Assembly: GCA_951813295.1 (NCBI GenBank)
Contig: CATOTI010000002.1
Coordinates: 1,922,001 to 1,986,000 of the forward strand
Direction: 5' to 3'
Length of the DNA: 64,000 bases
DNA from: an uncultured Pseudomonadales bacterium
Lineage (GTDB): Bacteria; Pseudomonadota; Gammaproteobacteria; Pseudomonadales; Azotimanducaceae
A model generated the notes under the pieces. It did no database searches. It was not told the DNA's origin and saw only the letters and a list, made by a program, of their open reading frames with translations. Shown here piece by piece: positions 54,043-63,409 of this stretch. Within the stretch, counting starts at the first letter, position 1, and each line of letters begins with the position of its first letter. A program made the position numbers and the translations under genes.

Positions 54043-54044
54043 CT

Positions 54045-54821
54045 TCACCGGCCCGTATTCACCATCACCCGATGCATCACGCGATCGTGCTGCTGGTCAC
54101 GCACGATGTAGTGCTGCGTCTTTTCGTTGTCCCACATCGTCAGCGTGCCGGGACGCCACTGCACACGAAGTTGCAGCTCGGGGACCGAGGTCTGGCGGAA
54201 GAGCCAGTCGAGGAGCAGGCGGCTCTCATCCTCGGCGAGCCCGTTGATCCGGGTGGTGTACGCGCGGTTGACGTAGAGCGATTTCACGCCCGAATCGGGG
54301 TCCGTCATGATCACGGGGTGTTCGACGGGCGTGGCATCCGGCTTGGCGACCCCCCACGAGTTCATAGCGGTGAGCCCCTCGAGAAAAGTCCGCATCGGTT
54401 CGGAAAGACGCCGGTAGGCCGCCGTCATGTCGGCGAACAACGTGTCGCGCCCGTATTCGGGGACGTCGATCGCCTGGAGGAAGCTGAACCACTGGGTATT
54501 TGTCCGCGGCGGCCCGTCGGTATGCCATGAATCACCGACATCGACGCCCGTGGGATAGTTCATCGGGCGGATGTTCTTGACCCCGACATGGCCCGGCACG
54601 TCGGCCCAGATCGGATGTTCCGCGCGCTCTGCTTCGCCGAACTCCTCGGCGAAACGCAGAAGCTGATCGGGTGTGAGCGCCGTCTGGTCGTGCACGACGA
54701 GCACTTTGTAATCGTGCAGCGCGCCCTTCAGATCGTCGATGAAGCTCGTGCTGTATTGGCGGAGATCGACCTCGTGGAGTTCGGCGCCGAGCGTGCCGTT
54801 CATCGGTTTCAGGTTCAGCAT
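54045..54821 (-). CDS. TauD/TfdA-family dioxygenase
   Basis: A 258-aa protein, ATG 54821. MLNLKPMNGTLGAELHEVDL is the family opening. SWHTDGPPRTNTQWFSFLQA holds the HxD metal pair and LTMWDNEKTQHYIVRDQQ the distal His, with Arg downstream. It is about 40 residues shorter than the 50180 protein and diverges from it. Its substrate is unknown. It converges on the MFS transporter and is divergent from the beta-lactamase-fold gene at 54945. Confidence 0.88.
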   Translation of the reverse strand: MLNLKPMNGTLGAELHEVDLRQYSTSFIDDLKGALHDYKVLVVHDQTALTPDQLLRFAEEFGEAERAEHPIWADVPGHVGVKNIRPMNYPTGVDVGDSWHTDGPPRTNTQWFSFLQAIDVPEYGRDTLFADMTAAYRRLSEPMRTFLEGLTAMNSWGVAKPDATPVEHPVIMTDPDSGVKSLYVNRAYTTRINGLAEDESRLLLDWLFRQTSVPELQLRVQWRPGTLTMWDNEKTQHYIVRDQQHDRVMHRVMVNTGR

Positions 54822-54944
54822 CACGTTTCTGCCTGGGAGTACTAGCGCCGACGTTGCCAATCGCCGTTTCGCAAAGCAAGCTCGCAAGCCGCCGCGTTTT
54901 CCGCGGTCCGAACCCTCCTCCTTCTTGCCTGACTGGGAGCTTCC

Positions 54945-56189
54945 ATGACTTCACCTCTGCCCGAAGGCGATGCCCGCGATCTCGGTTTCGATCCGGATCG
55001 GTTGGCTTCGATCGGTCCCGCAATGCAGGCCTACGTCGACGACAAGCGCGTGCCCAACCTCGTCACGCTCGTCGCGCGACGTGGCCAGATCGTGCATTTC
55101 GAAGCGCGCGGCGTGCTCGATTTCGACAGCGGCCGGCCGGTGACGAAAGAGAGCCTCTTCCGCATGTTCTCGAACACCAAGCCGATCGCGGGTGTGGCCT
55201 TGAGCATTCTCTTCGAGCGGGGGCTCGCGAGCCCGGATGACCCGGTGGGCAAGTTCCTACCCGAATGGTTCGCCAACCGCGTGCAGATCCCAAACTCGCC
55301 CGGCATGACGGAGCGGGCTAACCGGCGCATCACCTTGCGTGACTGCATCACCAACACGACGGGGATTGTGAACCCGGGTTCCATGCCCGCGGGCTATCGG
55401 GAGATGTATCGCGACGCCTTGAAAACCCTCGGTTGGATCCCGCGCGGCGAAGGGGTCGAGACGCCGCCGAGTCGCGAACGCGTTCGTGCGCTCGCCGAAT
55501 TGCCGCTCATGGCGCATCCGGGTGTCCACTTCGGTTACCACGTCGGCTATCCCGTCCTGACGGAAGCCCTGACGGTCGCGGGCGGACAGACGATGGATCA
55601 GTTCTTCGAGGCGAACATCCTGGGCCCGCTCGGCATGACGAGCACTGGCTTCTACGTACCGGAGGAGCGCCGCGAACGTTTTGGCGACTCCTACGTACCG
55701 CGCGAAATCGATGGCGAGATCCGCCTCGCCGTCGCTGATGCCGCCGAAACGAGCGAAAAAATCCACGGCGCGGGTGAGTTCTGTGTCGGCGGTTCCTCGG
55801 GCGGCGTCGTCACGACGGCCGGCGATTACGCCCGTTTTGGGCAGATGCTGTTGAACGGCGGTGAACTCGACGGTGTGCGCGTTCTCGGGCGCAAGACGGT
55901 CGATCTCATGATCGGCAATCATACCGGGGACATGGAGATCCCCATGACAGGCCCTGGTTTCCACTGGGGTCTAGGCGTTTCAACGTACCACGGCCGGGAC
56001 CGGCTCGCGCCACTCATCCGCTCGGTCGGCAGCTACGGTTGGGGTGGCGCGGCGGGCACGACGTATTGGGGCGATCCAGCGGAAGAACTACTGGGTGTCT
56101 GTCTCACGCAGGTGATGCAGCACGGCATGATGCCGAACAACGACTACCAGGAGACCTTCCAGCGCATGGTCTATCAGGCGCTCGTTTAG
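54945..56189 (+). CDS. Serine hydrolase of the beta-lactamase fold (EstB-like esterase)
   Basis: A 414-aa protein with GGGAGC just before ATG 54945. SLFRMFSNTKPIAGVALSIL carries the SxxK catalytic pair (SNTK, near residue 81), and FGYHVGYPVLTEAL supplies the Tyr (YxxG-like). VGGSSGGVVTTAGDYARFGQ is also typical of class C-like esterases and D-aminopeptidases. No signal peptide is seen. Esterase activity on aryl or acyl esters is more likely than drug resistance. Confidence 0.88.
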   Translation: MTSPLPEGDARDLGFDPDRLASIGPAMQAYVDDKRVPNLVTLVARRGQIVHFEARGVLDFDSGRPVTKESLFRMFSNTKPIAGVALSILFERGLASPDDPVGKFLPEWFANRVQIPNSPGMTERANRRITLRDCITNTTGIVNPGSMPAGYREMYRDALKTLGWIPRGEGVETPPSRERVRALAELPLMAHPGVHFGYHVGYPVLTEALTVAGGQTMDQFFEANILGPLGMTSTGFYVPEERRERFGDSYVPREIDGEIRLAVADAAETSEKIHGAGEFCVGGSSGGVVTTAGDYARFGQMLLNGGELDGVRVLGRKTVDLMIGNHTGDMEIPMTGPGFHWGLGVSTYHGRDRLAPLIRSVGSYGWGGAAGTTYWGDPAEELLGVCLTQVMQHGMMPNNDYQETFQRMVYQALV

Positions 56190-57070
56190 GCCTCGCGCGC
56201 CGCCACTTCGCGCATCGCGTCAAGGATCGTCTGAACGTCGCGTTGCGGCATTTCGTGTCCCGCGCGATCGAGCGTGACGAGCGTGGCGCCCGGGATCGTG
56301 TCGCTGAGCGCCTGGCCGTGTGGGTACGGCAGGATGGGGTCCTCGGTACCGTGGATCACGACGGTCGGGACGTTGCAGCCGGCCAAGAACGGGCGCCGGT
56401 CCGGCGGTGACGATGCGGCGATCGCGAGACCGTGATTGTTGATCGCCGCGAGGTTGGATGCTCGGTCTACCTCGCGTGTGGCGACCCCGCGCTGTTGTTC
56501 TTCATCGAAAGGCTCCGCCGAACCCACGAGGATGCGGAACGCGTTGATGCGCGACTCGATCTTCTCCTCTCGGGTTTCCGGCACAAAGGCGATATTTGCC
56601 ATCGCGTCTGCCATCCATTCCGGATCAGGTCCCGGTAAATCGTCGTTACCGAGTGCCGGCGCGTCACCGCCGCCGCCGGAGAGCGGCGATGACATGATCA
56701 GCGTCGCGCTCTTCACCCGCGCCGGTGATTGAATCATCAACGCCTGCGTGATCATGCCGCCCATCGATGCGCCCGCGATGTCGGCCCGTTCGATACCGTA
56801 TGCATCGAGCACCCCGATCGCATCCGCCGCGAGATCGTCGAGCGTGTAGGGATCCGTCGCGAAGTCGACGCACGTCGACTGCCCCGTATCTCGGTTGTCG
56901 TAGCGAATGACGAACCGACCCTGATCGACCAATGCCTGGCAGAACTCCTCCGGCCAGTAGATGCCCTGGGCGGTCGCGCCCATGACGAGCAGCAGTGGCG
57001 CGTCGTCGGGATCGCCGAAGGACTCCGTCCAGATCGTGATGCCGTTCGCTTCGATGATGCGTTCTGTCAT
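56186..57070 (-). CDS. Alpha/beta-fold hydrolase
   Basis: A 294-aa protein, ATG 57070 with AAGAGGAA upstream; an earlier frame start at 57151 has no family sequence. It begins ITIWTESFGDPDDAPLLLVM, then RFVIRYDNRDTGQSTCVDFA. IAGASMGGMITQALMIQSPA is the nucleophile elbow (GxSxG), and VIHGTEDPILPYPHGQAL with the final GHEMPQ the acid and histidine. It is similar to lactonases and aclacinomycin methylesterase-like hydrolases. Its stop overlaps the converging esterase by four bases. Confidence 0.9.
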   Translation of the reverse strand: MTERIIEANGITIWTESFGDPDDAPLLLVMGATAQGIYWPEEFCQALVDQGRFVIRYDNRDTGQSTCVDFATDPYTLDDLAADAIGVLDAYGIERADIAGASMGGMITQALMIQSPARVKSATLIMSSPLSGGGGDAPALGNDDLPGPDPEWMADAMANIAFVPETREEKIESRINAFRILVGSAEPFDEEQQRGVATREVDRASNLAAINNHGLAIAASSPPDRRPFLAGCNVPTVVIHGTEDPILPYPHGQALSDTIPGATLVTLDRAGHEMPQRDVQTILDAMREVAAREA

Positions 57071-57163
57071 GTTGATTCCTCTTGCGTTCGCAAGTGTGCG
57101 CTCGCTCGATCGGCCGGCGCTATCGTTCGGTCGGCCAACATTCGAATACACTTAACGCCTAAG

Positions 57164-57240
57164 GCGCCTGTAGCTCAGCTGGATAGAGTGTTGGCCTCCG
57201 AAGCCAAAGGTCGCGCGTTCGAATCGCGCCAGGCGCGCCA
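57164..57240 (+). tRNA. tRNA-Arg (anticodon CCG)
   Basis: A 77-base gene folds as a cloverleaf: acceptor GCGCCTG pairs with CAGGCGC; D arm CTC/GAG; anticodon stem TTGGC/GCCAA with loop CTCCGAA, so anticodon CCG (57198-57200); T arm with GTTCGAATC. The CCA end is encoded. It reads CGG codons. It is not a tRNA-Sec, whose anticodon would be TCA and whose arms are longer. Confidence 0.95.
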
Positions 57241-57266
57241 AAAAACACCTCGGTCCCGTGCGAGAT

Positions 57267-58628
57267 TTATGGCGTGTTCGCAGCCACCTCCGCCTTCCAT
57301 GCCTCGAGGGCTGTGAGCATTTGTTGCACCCGCTCGGGATTCTCGTCGGCTAGGTCGTTCTGCTCGCCGATGTCTTCCTCGAGATCAAAAAGCTGCGGCG
57401 TCCCTTCGTTGTCGCCGGAGACGTCGATCATGAGTTTGTAGCGCCCGTCGCGCATGGCGGCACCGTGCCAGAAGGTGCCGTCTCCGCCCCAGAAGAGCTG
57501 CCGCTTTGTGGGCGGTTCGTTCCCGTCGATCAACGGGGCGAGATTGACGCCGTCCTGCCGGCCTTCGTAGTCGATGCCCGCCCAGTGCAGCACGGTCGGC
57601 ATCACGTCGAGAGTCGAACTCAGGATCGCTGTGCTGCCCGGGCTGACTGACGACGACCAGCGCACGATGGAGGGCACCCGATGACCGCCCTCCCAATCGG
57701 TCGCCTTGAAGCCCCTGAGCGGCGCATTGGATCCCCATCGCGCTGCCCCGTTGTCGGAGAAGAACCAGACGACCGTGTCGTCCGCGAGATCCAAGCGTTC
57801 GAGCGCCTCGACCACGCGCCCGACACCGTCGTCCATCGCCTCGACCATCTCGCGATAAGCACGCCGTTTGTCCTCTTGCGAGCCGAGTTGATCGAACTCG
57901 CCGTCGATCGTGCGGTCGGCGGGGTCGTCGCGGCCTTGGAACGGGTAATGGGGCGCGTGATGCGGGAGGTAGAGGAAGAAGGGTTCGTCAGCGTGCCGCT
58001 CGATGAAATTCACCGCGTGGGTTGTCACGAGGTCGGTCAGGTAGCCGTCTTCGGCGTCGAGCTCGGCGTCGTGCCACCAATCCGGCCGGCCCATCATGTC
58101 GATGTGGGATTGGTAGTCGAGGTTGCCGCTGACGAATCCTCGGAACTCATCGAACCCGTGCAACGTGGGATTGAACTCGGGTTGATAGCCGAGATGCCAT
58201 TTGCCGAAAATCGCCGTGGCGTAGCCGTTTGCCGCCATCACCTCGGCGATGGTGACGTGCTCGGCGGCGATGCCCTCGTAGTGTTCGGGTCGTTCTGGAT
58301 TGGCGAAGAGAACGCCCGGAATACCGAGGCGTTGCTGGTAGAGCCCGGTCATGAGACCTGCCCGGGTCGGCGAGCAGACGTTGCCGCTCGAATGGAAGTC
58401 GCTGAATCGCAACCCCGCTTGAGCGAGCCGGTCGAGGTGGGGTGTCTCGATCCATCCACCGTAAGGGCTTATATCACCGTAGCCGAGATCGTCCGCCATG
58501 ATCAGGATGACGTTGGGGGGCCGGTCGGCTTTCGCTTCGGCGGGCGCGTCGCTTGTGGGCGCGGGTGGGTCGCCGCATCCGGCTATCGTCACGCACAGGA
58601 TGAACAAAACTGTTCGTCGATAGATCAT
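57267..58628 (-). CDS. Sulfatase (formylglycine-dependent), lipoprotein
   Basis: A 453-aa protein, ATG 58628. The start of the chain is a lipoprotein signal (MIYRRTVLFILCVTIAGC) ending at a lipobox cysteine. PPNVILIMADDLGYGDISPY is the metal-binding N-terminal motif. NVCSPTRAGLMTG (near residue 96) is the C-x-P-x-R sequence whose Cys is turned into formylglycine by a maturase not in this window. It hydrolyses sulfate esters in the periplasm, with WHLGYQPEFNP typical of polysaccharide sulfatases. It starts within the end of the DUF3604 gene, sharing ATGA. Confidence 0.92.
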   Translation of the reverse strand: MIYRRTVLFILCVTIAGCGDPPAPTSDAPAEAKADRPPNVILIMADDLGYGDISPYGGWIETPHLDRLAQAGLRFSDFHSSGNVCSPTRAGLMTGLYQQRLGIPGVLFANPERPEHYEGIAAEHVTIAEVMAANGYATAIFGKWHLGYQPEFNPTLHGFDEFRGFVSGNLDYQSHIDMMGRPDWWHDAELDAEDGYLTDLVTTHAVNFIERHADEPFFLYLPHHAPHYPFQGRDDPADRTIDGEFDQLGSQEDKRRAYREMVEAMDDGVGRVVEALERLDLADDTVVWFFSDNGAARWGSNAPLRGFKATDWEGGHRVPSIVRWSSSVSPGSTAILSSTLDVMPTVLHWAGIDYEGRQDGVNLAPLIDGNEPPTKRQLFWGGDGTFWHGAAMRDGRYKLMIDVSGDNEGTPQLFDLEEDIGEQNDLADENPERVQQMLTALEAWKAEVAANTP

Positions 58629-60325
58629 GGTTTCACCCAGATCGGTGAAGTCCAGGCGCGTTCTTGAATCGTGCGCGGAAGGTCCGGGCGAGGCCGGGTG
58701 CCGGCGCGAAGTGCGGCCCAGGTCGACCAACGGCACGTTGGGTTTTCGAGCACGCGAACGTAGTAGAACGCGTACTGGCCGGACTCGTAGGTGTCGTCGA
58801 CCCACGTAGCGTCCAGCTGAGCGTCACCCGGTTCGTCGTCATAGGCGCAGGTCGTCGTGTTCAGCGGTACCGCGTTCGTGGTGCAGCGCCTGGTCTCCGG
58901 GTCGACCTCGCTGCCGTCGGCGCAGGCGACGTCGAATACGCGTTCGTGCGCGCGATCATCCTCGACCCAACCTTTGATGATCTGCAGCCGCTCGAGCTTG
59001 GCGCCGTCGGGGTCGGCCAGCGCCCATGCCTCGAATGTCGGATTGCCCGGACCCGCCGTAACCCCGCCGCCCTGGTGCACCTTCTTCTCGAACCCGCCCG
59101 AGAGACGAACTTTGATGCGCGGTCCGGACGTGCCGAAAGTCTCCTTTCGCCGCAGTGCCGCGTAGATGGCCGTGCGTGTGTTCTCTTCTGCCCAGACGCC
59201 GGTCAGCCCGGCCGCGCTATGAAAACGGCTCGACGTTTCACGAAATCCGACGCCGGCGTCGTCCACGGGAACTGCGCCTATACGCGTAGCTGCACGGCGG
59301 CCGCCTTGCTGCAGTGTGAAGTTCTCTTCGGTGTACGTTTGGCCGGCCGCATGCGTGTCGCTCGCCGCGACGATCCCGTATTGATAAGGGTTCACGCCGA
59401 GGCGCTTAGCGAACACCATGCCTTCTTTCAGCGCATCGCGGACGTAGCTGCCGCTCGGACGGCTCGAGGCGTGCGGACCGAGCTTGAACGGCCTGATCTC
59501 GAAGTTTGCCCACTCGTCATTGGGCGAGAGGAAAGGATGTGTGTCGGACGTGCCCTTCATCTGCGCGATCTCGACCAGCGGTTCATTGCGCATGCGCATC
59601 TCGGCGTAGGCCACCGTCAACGGCGATCCGTCGAAATAGGTGCCCTCGAACATCCTGCCGCCGGAGAGGTTGCTGTTGTGCGGGATCGCGAGCGACTCGA
59701 TCCCGTCGGCGCGCAGGCGGTCCTGCCAGGCCCACAGATCTTCCGGATTCAGTGTCTCGATGCGGCCGATCAGGAGTGGCGGTACGCGTTCGCTTTCGAA
59801 CAGCACCACTCGGTGCTGGCCATCCATGTCCTTCTCGGGAGTGAACTCGAAACCGATCAGCGTTGTGAACTTGCCGGGATCGTTGTGCCTGGCCGCGGCG
59901 CGTTGGGTGTCGCGCCACGCCGTCCGAATGTCGCGCTCGAGCACCTTCTCGTGCGGGAAGCGGAATGCGCCACCGAAGTCGTTGGAGCGGAGAATCCGCT
60001 GTACCTCGGTATCGTTCTTGTAGGGATGGTCGGGATCGTTCGCGGACGCCCACCACTGGCCCAGAAAAAAGTAGTGATCCGTGACGGCATAAAAATCGAG
60101 TGGCCGGTCGAGTTGGATCACCTGGCCGGAGGGGACGGTGAGCGGCTCGCCTTTGGCGAAATCGTAAGCGTCGTCCGGCGAGCCCTTGGTGCCGAAGAAG
60201 AAGGCATCGTAGGAATAGCGGGTGTGAACGTGCAGGTCGCCGAAATAGGCATTCGACTCGGCGGCGAGGATCGGTGTGCAAACGCACATCGCGAGCCACA
60301 TGGCGAACGATCGATACGGTTTCAT
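58625..60325 (-). CDS. DUF3604 domain protein (exported)
   Basis: A 566-aa protein with signal peptide (SFAMWLAMCVCTPILAAES). NAYFGDLHVHTRYSYDAFFFG holds the first metal-ligand histidines; FYAVTDHYFFLGQWW continues the PHP-like pattern. DUF3604 enzymes resemble PHP phosphoesterases but their substrates are unknown. It overlaps the sulfatase by four bases (ATGA). The two may act on the same sulfated compound in the periplasm; that is inference. Family length is normal. Confidence 0.88.
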   Translation of the reverse strand: MKPYRSFAMWLAMCVCTPILAAESNAYFGDLHVHTRYSYDAFFFGTKGSPDDAYDFAKGEPLTVPSGQVIQLDRPLDFYAVTDHYFFLGQWWASANDPDHPYKNDTEVQRILRSNDFGGAFRFPHEKVLERDIRTAWRDTQRAAARHNDPGKFTTLIGFEFTPEKDMDGQHRVVLFESERVPPLLIGRIETLNPEDLWAWQDRLRADGIESLAIPHNSNLSGGRMFEGTYFDGSPLTVAYAEMRMRNEPLVEIAQMKGTSDTHPFLSPNDEWANFEIRPFKLGPHASSRPSGSYVRDALKEGMVFAKRLGVNPYQYGIVAASDTHAAGQTYTEENFTLQQGGRRAATRIGAVPVDDAGVGFRETSSRFHSAAGLTGVWAEENTRTAIYAALRRKETFGTSGPRIKVRLSGGFEKKVHQGGGVTAGPGNPTFEAWALADPDGAKLERLQIIKGWVEDDRAHERVFDVACADGSEVDPETRRCTTNAVPLNTTTCAYDDEPGDAQLDATWVDDTYESGQYAFYYVRVLENPTCRWSTWAALRAGTRPRPDLPRTIQERAWTSPIWVKP

Positions 60326-60415
60326 GGCGCTCCCCCTCCCTCGGACGTGTCACGGCGCGATGAGTTGATAGTGGCATCATCGGCGACTGATCGCCGTCGC
60401 AGGATCACGCCACAT

Positions 60416-61768
60416 ATGAGCACCCAGCCCTCTTTCCCGCCGCACGTCCTGAAGTACGGCGATCTGTTGGCAGCGACGGCGGCAAAGGTGCTTGCTTCGG
60501 CGGTGTTCGTTTCGAACCGCGATCCAGACGAAGCGATACGCAACAGCGTGACGATCCCGCGCGAGCGCGATGGCCACACCTGGTTTACCGCTGAAGTCGA
60601 TCGTGCCGCACGATCCGTCGAACTCACGCTCGCCAACGGCGTGAGTCGGACGGCGCAGCAGTTCGGTGACCAGGGCTGCGTGATTCTGCCGGCCGGCAAG
60701 CAGCCGCTATTCGAACCGGTCGCGGTGACGTCGACCTTGCCGCCAGCGGAAGAGACGGAGTGGCCGCTCGGCGACGTCGCGTCATCGACTTCGGCGTCGC
60801 CGCTCGCCGGATCGGTCCTCGACGAGGCGGTGGATATCGCGTTTGCGAATCCCGACGATTGCACCGCTGCGTTTGTGGTCGTGCACCGCGGTGAGATCGT
60901 TGCGGAACGCTATGCCGATGGGCTCGATTTCGAGACGCAGCTCGAGAGCTGGTCGATGGGTAAGACGATCACGGCGGCCCTCATCGGGCTCCTCATCCGC
61001 GATGGTGAGTTGCGCCTGGACGATCCGGCGCCGGTTCCCGAATGGCGCCGCGCGGGTGACCCGCGGGGTGCGATTCGAATCCGTGATCTGCTGCAAATGA
61101 GCAGTGGTCTCCAGTTCTCTTCGAACGAACCCTCCACCTGGGTCGCGGCAGGCTATCCGGATCACACGCTCGTCTACACCGGTGTCGTGGATGTGCTCCG
61201 CTTCGCCATCAGCCGTCCCGTCGAGCACGCGCCGCAGACCGTCGGCCGCTACCGTAACTGTGATCCCCTATCGCTCGGATGGATCCTGCAAAACGCCGTT
61301 CGAGCACGCGGCGAGGAATACCTGACCTGGCCTCAGCGGGCCTTGTTCGACCGCATCGGGATTCGACGCCAGGTGCTCGAAACCGACGCCTATGGCAACT
61401 TCGTGATGACGGGCTTCGACTACGGCACCGCGCGCAACTGGGCGCGCATCGGACTACTCCTTCTGAACGACGGTTGTTTCATGGGCGAGCGGTTACTACC
61501 GGCCGGATACGTCGACTTCATGAAGACCCCGGCACCAGCCTGGGAGCAGCCCGAGTACGGTGGCCAGGTGTGGGTGAACGGTGCGGGTGCTTGGGACCTG
61601 CCGGTGGACGCCTTCCATGCCGCTGGAGCTGGCGGTCAGCACACGTTCGTCGTGCCGACGCACGATCTGGTGATCGTGCGGATGGGGCATCGGCGGGGCG
61701 GTGAGACTTACGCCGCGAATCTCAAACAAACGCAGCGTCTGATCATCGAAGCCATCGAGCGACGTTGA
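60416..61768 (+). CDS. Serine hydrolase of the beta-lactamase fold
   Basis: A 450-aa protein from ATG 60416; a very long open frame before it is antisense to the DUF3604 gene and is ignored. A first part of about 115 residues has no recognised domain. WSMGKTITAALIGLLIRDGEL holds the SxxK pair (near residue 181), and GRYRNCDPLSLGWILQNAVR the YxN-like second motif. HAAGAGGQHTFVVPTHDLVI near the C-terminus fits the third. It is probably an esterase or amidase. No signal peptide is seen. It is divergent from the DUF3604 gene. Confidence 0.85.
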   Translation: MSTQPSFPPHVLKYGDLLAATAAKVLASAVFVSNRDPDEAIRNSVTIPRERDGHTWFTAEVDRAARSVELTLANGVSRTAQQFGDQGCVILPAGKQPLFEPVAVTSTLPPAEETEWPLGDVASSTSASPLAGSVLDEAVDIAFANPDDCTAAFVVVHRGEIVAERYADGLDFETQLESWSMGKTITAALIGLLIRDGELRLDDPAPVPEWRRAGDPRGAIRIRDLLQMSSGLQFSSNEPSTWVAAGYPDHTLVYTGVVDVLRFAISRPVEHAPQTVGRYRNCDPLSLGWILQNAVRARGEEYLTWPQRALFDRIGIRRQVLETDAYGNFVMTGFDYGTARNWARIGLLLLNDGCFMGERLLPAGYVDFMKTPAPAWEQPEYGGQVWVNGAGAWDLPVDAFHAAGAGGQHTFVVPTHDLVIVRMGHRRGGETYAANLKQTQRLIIEAIERR

Positions 61769-61787
61769 GGATGTGACCTGAGGGTCG

Positions 61788-62651
61788 TCAGCTCGAGATC
61801 CCCGCAACGTCGACAAGCGTCGCCGACGCTTCCGCTTGTGCTCGGTGCATCTCCGCTCGAATGGCGGTGAGCGCTGGCGGTTCGGCGACCTCGCGGCGGA
61901 AGTCCTCGCGGGCGTCGAGGTCCTGGAACCAGCGCTCGAGATTCCGGAATCTGGTCGCGATGGGGAACCCCGCGGTGATCAGCCGGTAGACGTAGATATA
62001 CCAGGCAATATCGATGAGCGAGAGTTGCTCGCCGAGCAGAAAAGACCCCGCGTCGAGGCGCGCATCGAGATCGCCGAGGGCACGATCGAACCGCTCGACC
62101 GCGCGAATGATGCGCGCGTCTGAAATCCCGTCGTTGGCCAGCATGTCCTCGAAGAATTCGATTTCGAGTGGTTTGTGCTCGTCCGCCACGCCGCCGACGG
62201 TGCCCGACCCGAGGGTCTGGTAGCGATCGATCGACTCCTGCGAACGCGGCGCGGCCGGGAAAAAGTAACGAAAGCAGATCGCCCTGAAGTCGAGGTGCAG
62301 ATCGTCCTCCTGCTCGAGGAGACGGCGAGCGGTGTCTGATTCTTCTGGCAGGAGCGGCGGGTTCGGGAAGCACGATTCGAGGTAGCTCAAGATGTCGTTA
62401 CTTTCGATCATCACCCGACCGTCGTGGACCAGGACCGGCACGAGCCCTCGCGGGTTGATGCCCATGAACCATTCGGTGTGTTGCTCTCCGGCCGCGAGGT
62501 CGACGGGGTGCGATTGCCACTCGATGCCCTTCTGACCGAGGAAGATGCGAGTCTTCTGCGAGCACGACGAGAACTGGAAATGCAGGAGGTGAATGCCGTC
62601 CCAATCGCTGACTTCGGGCGTACGGACATCTTCGTCGTTGAGCCAAACCAT
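61788..62651 (-). CDS. Glutathione S-transferase family protein
   Basis: A 287-aa protein; ATG 62651 with GAGGAA upstream. LHFQFSSCSQKTRIFLGQKGIEW opens the thioredoxin-like domain; NPRGLVPVLVHDGRVMIESND (cis-Pro and Glu/Ser glutathione contacts) follows. The C-terminal helical domain is longer than usual. A cysteine rather than serine sits at the active-site helix (SSCSQK), as in omega and some bacterial classes. It lies 10 bases after the next GST gene on the same strand, so the two are co-transcribed. Confidence 0.85.
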   Translation of the reverse strand: MVWLNDEDVRTPEVSDWDGIHLLHFQFSSCSQKTRIFLGQKGIEWQSHPVDLAAGEQHTEWFMGINPRGLVPVLVHDGRVMIESNDILSYLESCFPNPPLLPEESDTARRLLEQEDDLHLDFRAICFRYFFPAAPRSQESIDRYQTLGSGTVGGVADEHKPLEIEFFEDMLANDGISDARIIRAVERFDRALGDLDARLDAGSFLLGEQLSLIDIAWYIYVYRLITAGFPIATRFRNLERWFQDLDAREDFRREVAEPPALTAIRAEMHRAQAEASATLVDVAGISS

Positions 62652-62661
62652 CGATTCCTCC

Positions 62662-63312
62662 TCAGGAAAGCTTGATTCCCGCCTTGTTGGCCGCGGCGGT
62701 TTCTCGGGCAATCGCGCGCTCGAAACTCGGACGGTCTTGCACTCGTTCGATGAGTGCAGCGAGATTCGGGTAGTCGCCGACGGGAAAGCCGGCCGATGCT
62801 GCCGTGGTGAAAAGCCAGAAGAGATAGACGTCGACGATCGACCAATCATCGCCGTACCACCAACGTTCGTTCGCGACGCGATCGCTCACTTGTGCCGCGA
62901 CGCCGTGCACATATTCGTGGCCCTTTTCCTGTACGCCGGACGGATCGCCGTCGGTAAAGCGAATCGGCATCCGCACCTGGCGCACCATCGGATGGACCGT
63001 GCCTGAACACCAGACGAGATCCGAGGCCTGCTGGGCTCGCACGATGTCGGAATCGACGTCAGGTAGGAGCTTTGCTTGCGGTACGCGTCGATGCAGGTAA
63101 AGGAGGATGGACGCGTTCTCGGTGATCACATCGCCGTCGACGGCGAGCGCCGGTACTTTGCCGCCTGGATGAATCGCGAGGTATTCGGGTGATTTCTGCT
63201 CCTGCTTGAAGATGTTGACGACCTGCTCGTCGTACTCGAGGCCCACCTCTTCGAGTGCGTTCATCGTGACCCGTGAGCAGGCACGGGGGCTGTGATAGAG
63301 CTTGATGGCCAT
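62662..63312 (-). CDS. Glutathione S-transferase family protein
   Basis: A 216-aa protein; ATG 63312. KLYHSPRACSRVTMNALEEV is the N-terminal active-site helix (with Ser and Cys nearby), then NPGGK-like HPGGKVPALAVDGDVI with cis-Pro, and ITENASILLYLHRRVPQAKL with the ES/EN glutathione contact. WYGDDWSIVDVYLFWLF is the conserved N-capping box of the C-domain. The pair with 61788 may conjugate two related electrophiles, or one gene may be a duplicate. They are only moderately similar. Confidence 0.87.
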   Translation of the reverse strand: MAIKLYHSPRACSRVTMNALEEVGLEYDEQVVNIFKQEQKSPEYLAIHPGGKVPALAVDGDVITENASILLYLHRRVPQAKLLPDVDSDIVRAQQASDLVWCSGTVHPMVRQVRMPIRFTDGDPSGVQEKGHEYVHGVAAQVSDRVANERWWYGDDWSIVDVYLFWLFTTAASAGFPVGDYPNLAALIERVQDRPSFERAIARETAAANKAGIKLS

Positions 63313-63409
63313 GAGAGTCCTCGGGCGGCGTGGTGATGTGAAATCGAAGCCAGAAATCGTCGCTCGGGCAAGGTCTTTGGGCCGGGCTTCGCGGACGGAA
63401 GGCGTTCCG

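Noticed and set aside
57164..57240. tRNA gene considered as tRNA-Sec (selC) because of the selenoprotein
   Set aside because: The anticodon is CCG and the arms have normal length, so it is tRNA-Arg.
58664..60415. A very long open frame on the + strand before the beta-lactamase-fold gene
   Set aside because: It is antisense to the whole DUF3604 gene, has no family sequence, and is a by-product of high GC; the real start is ATG 60416.
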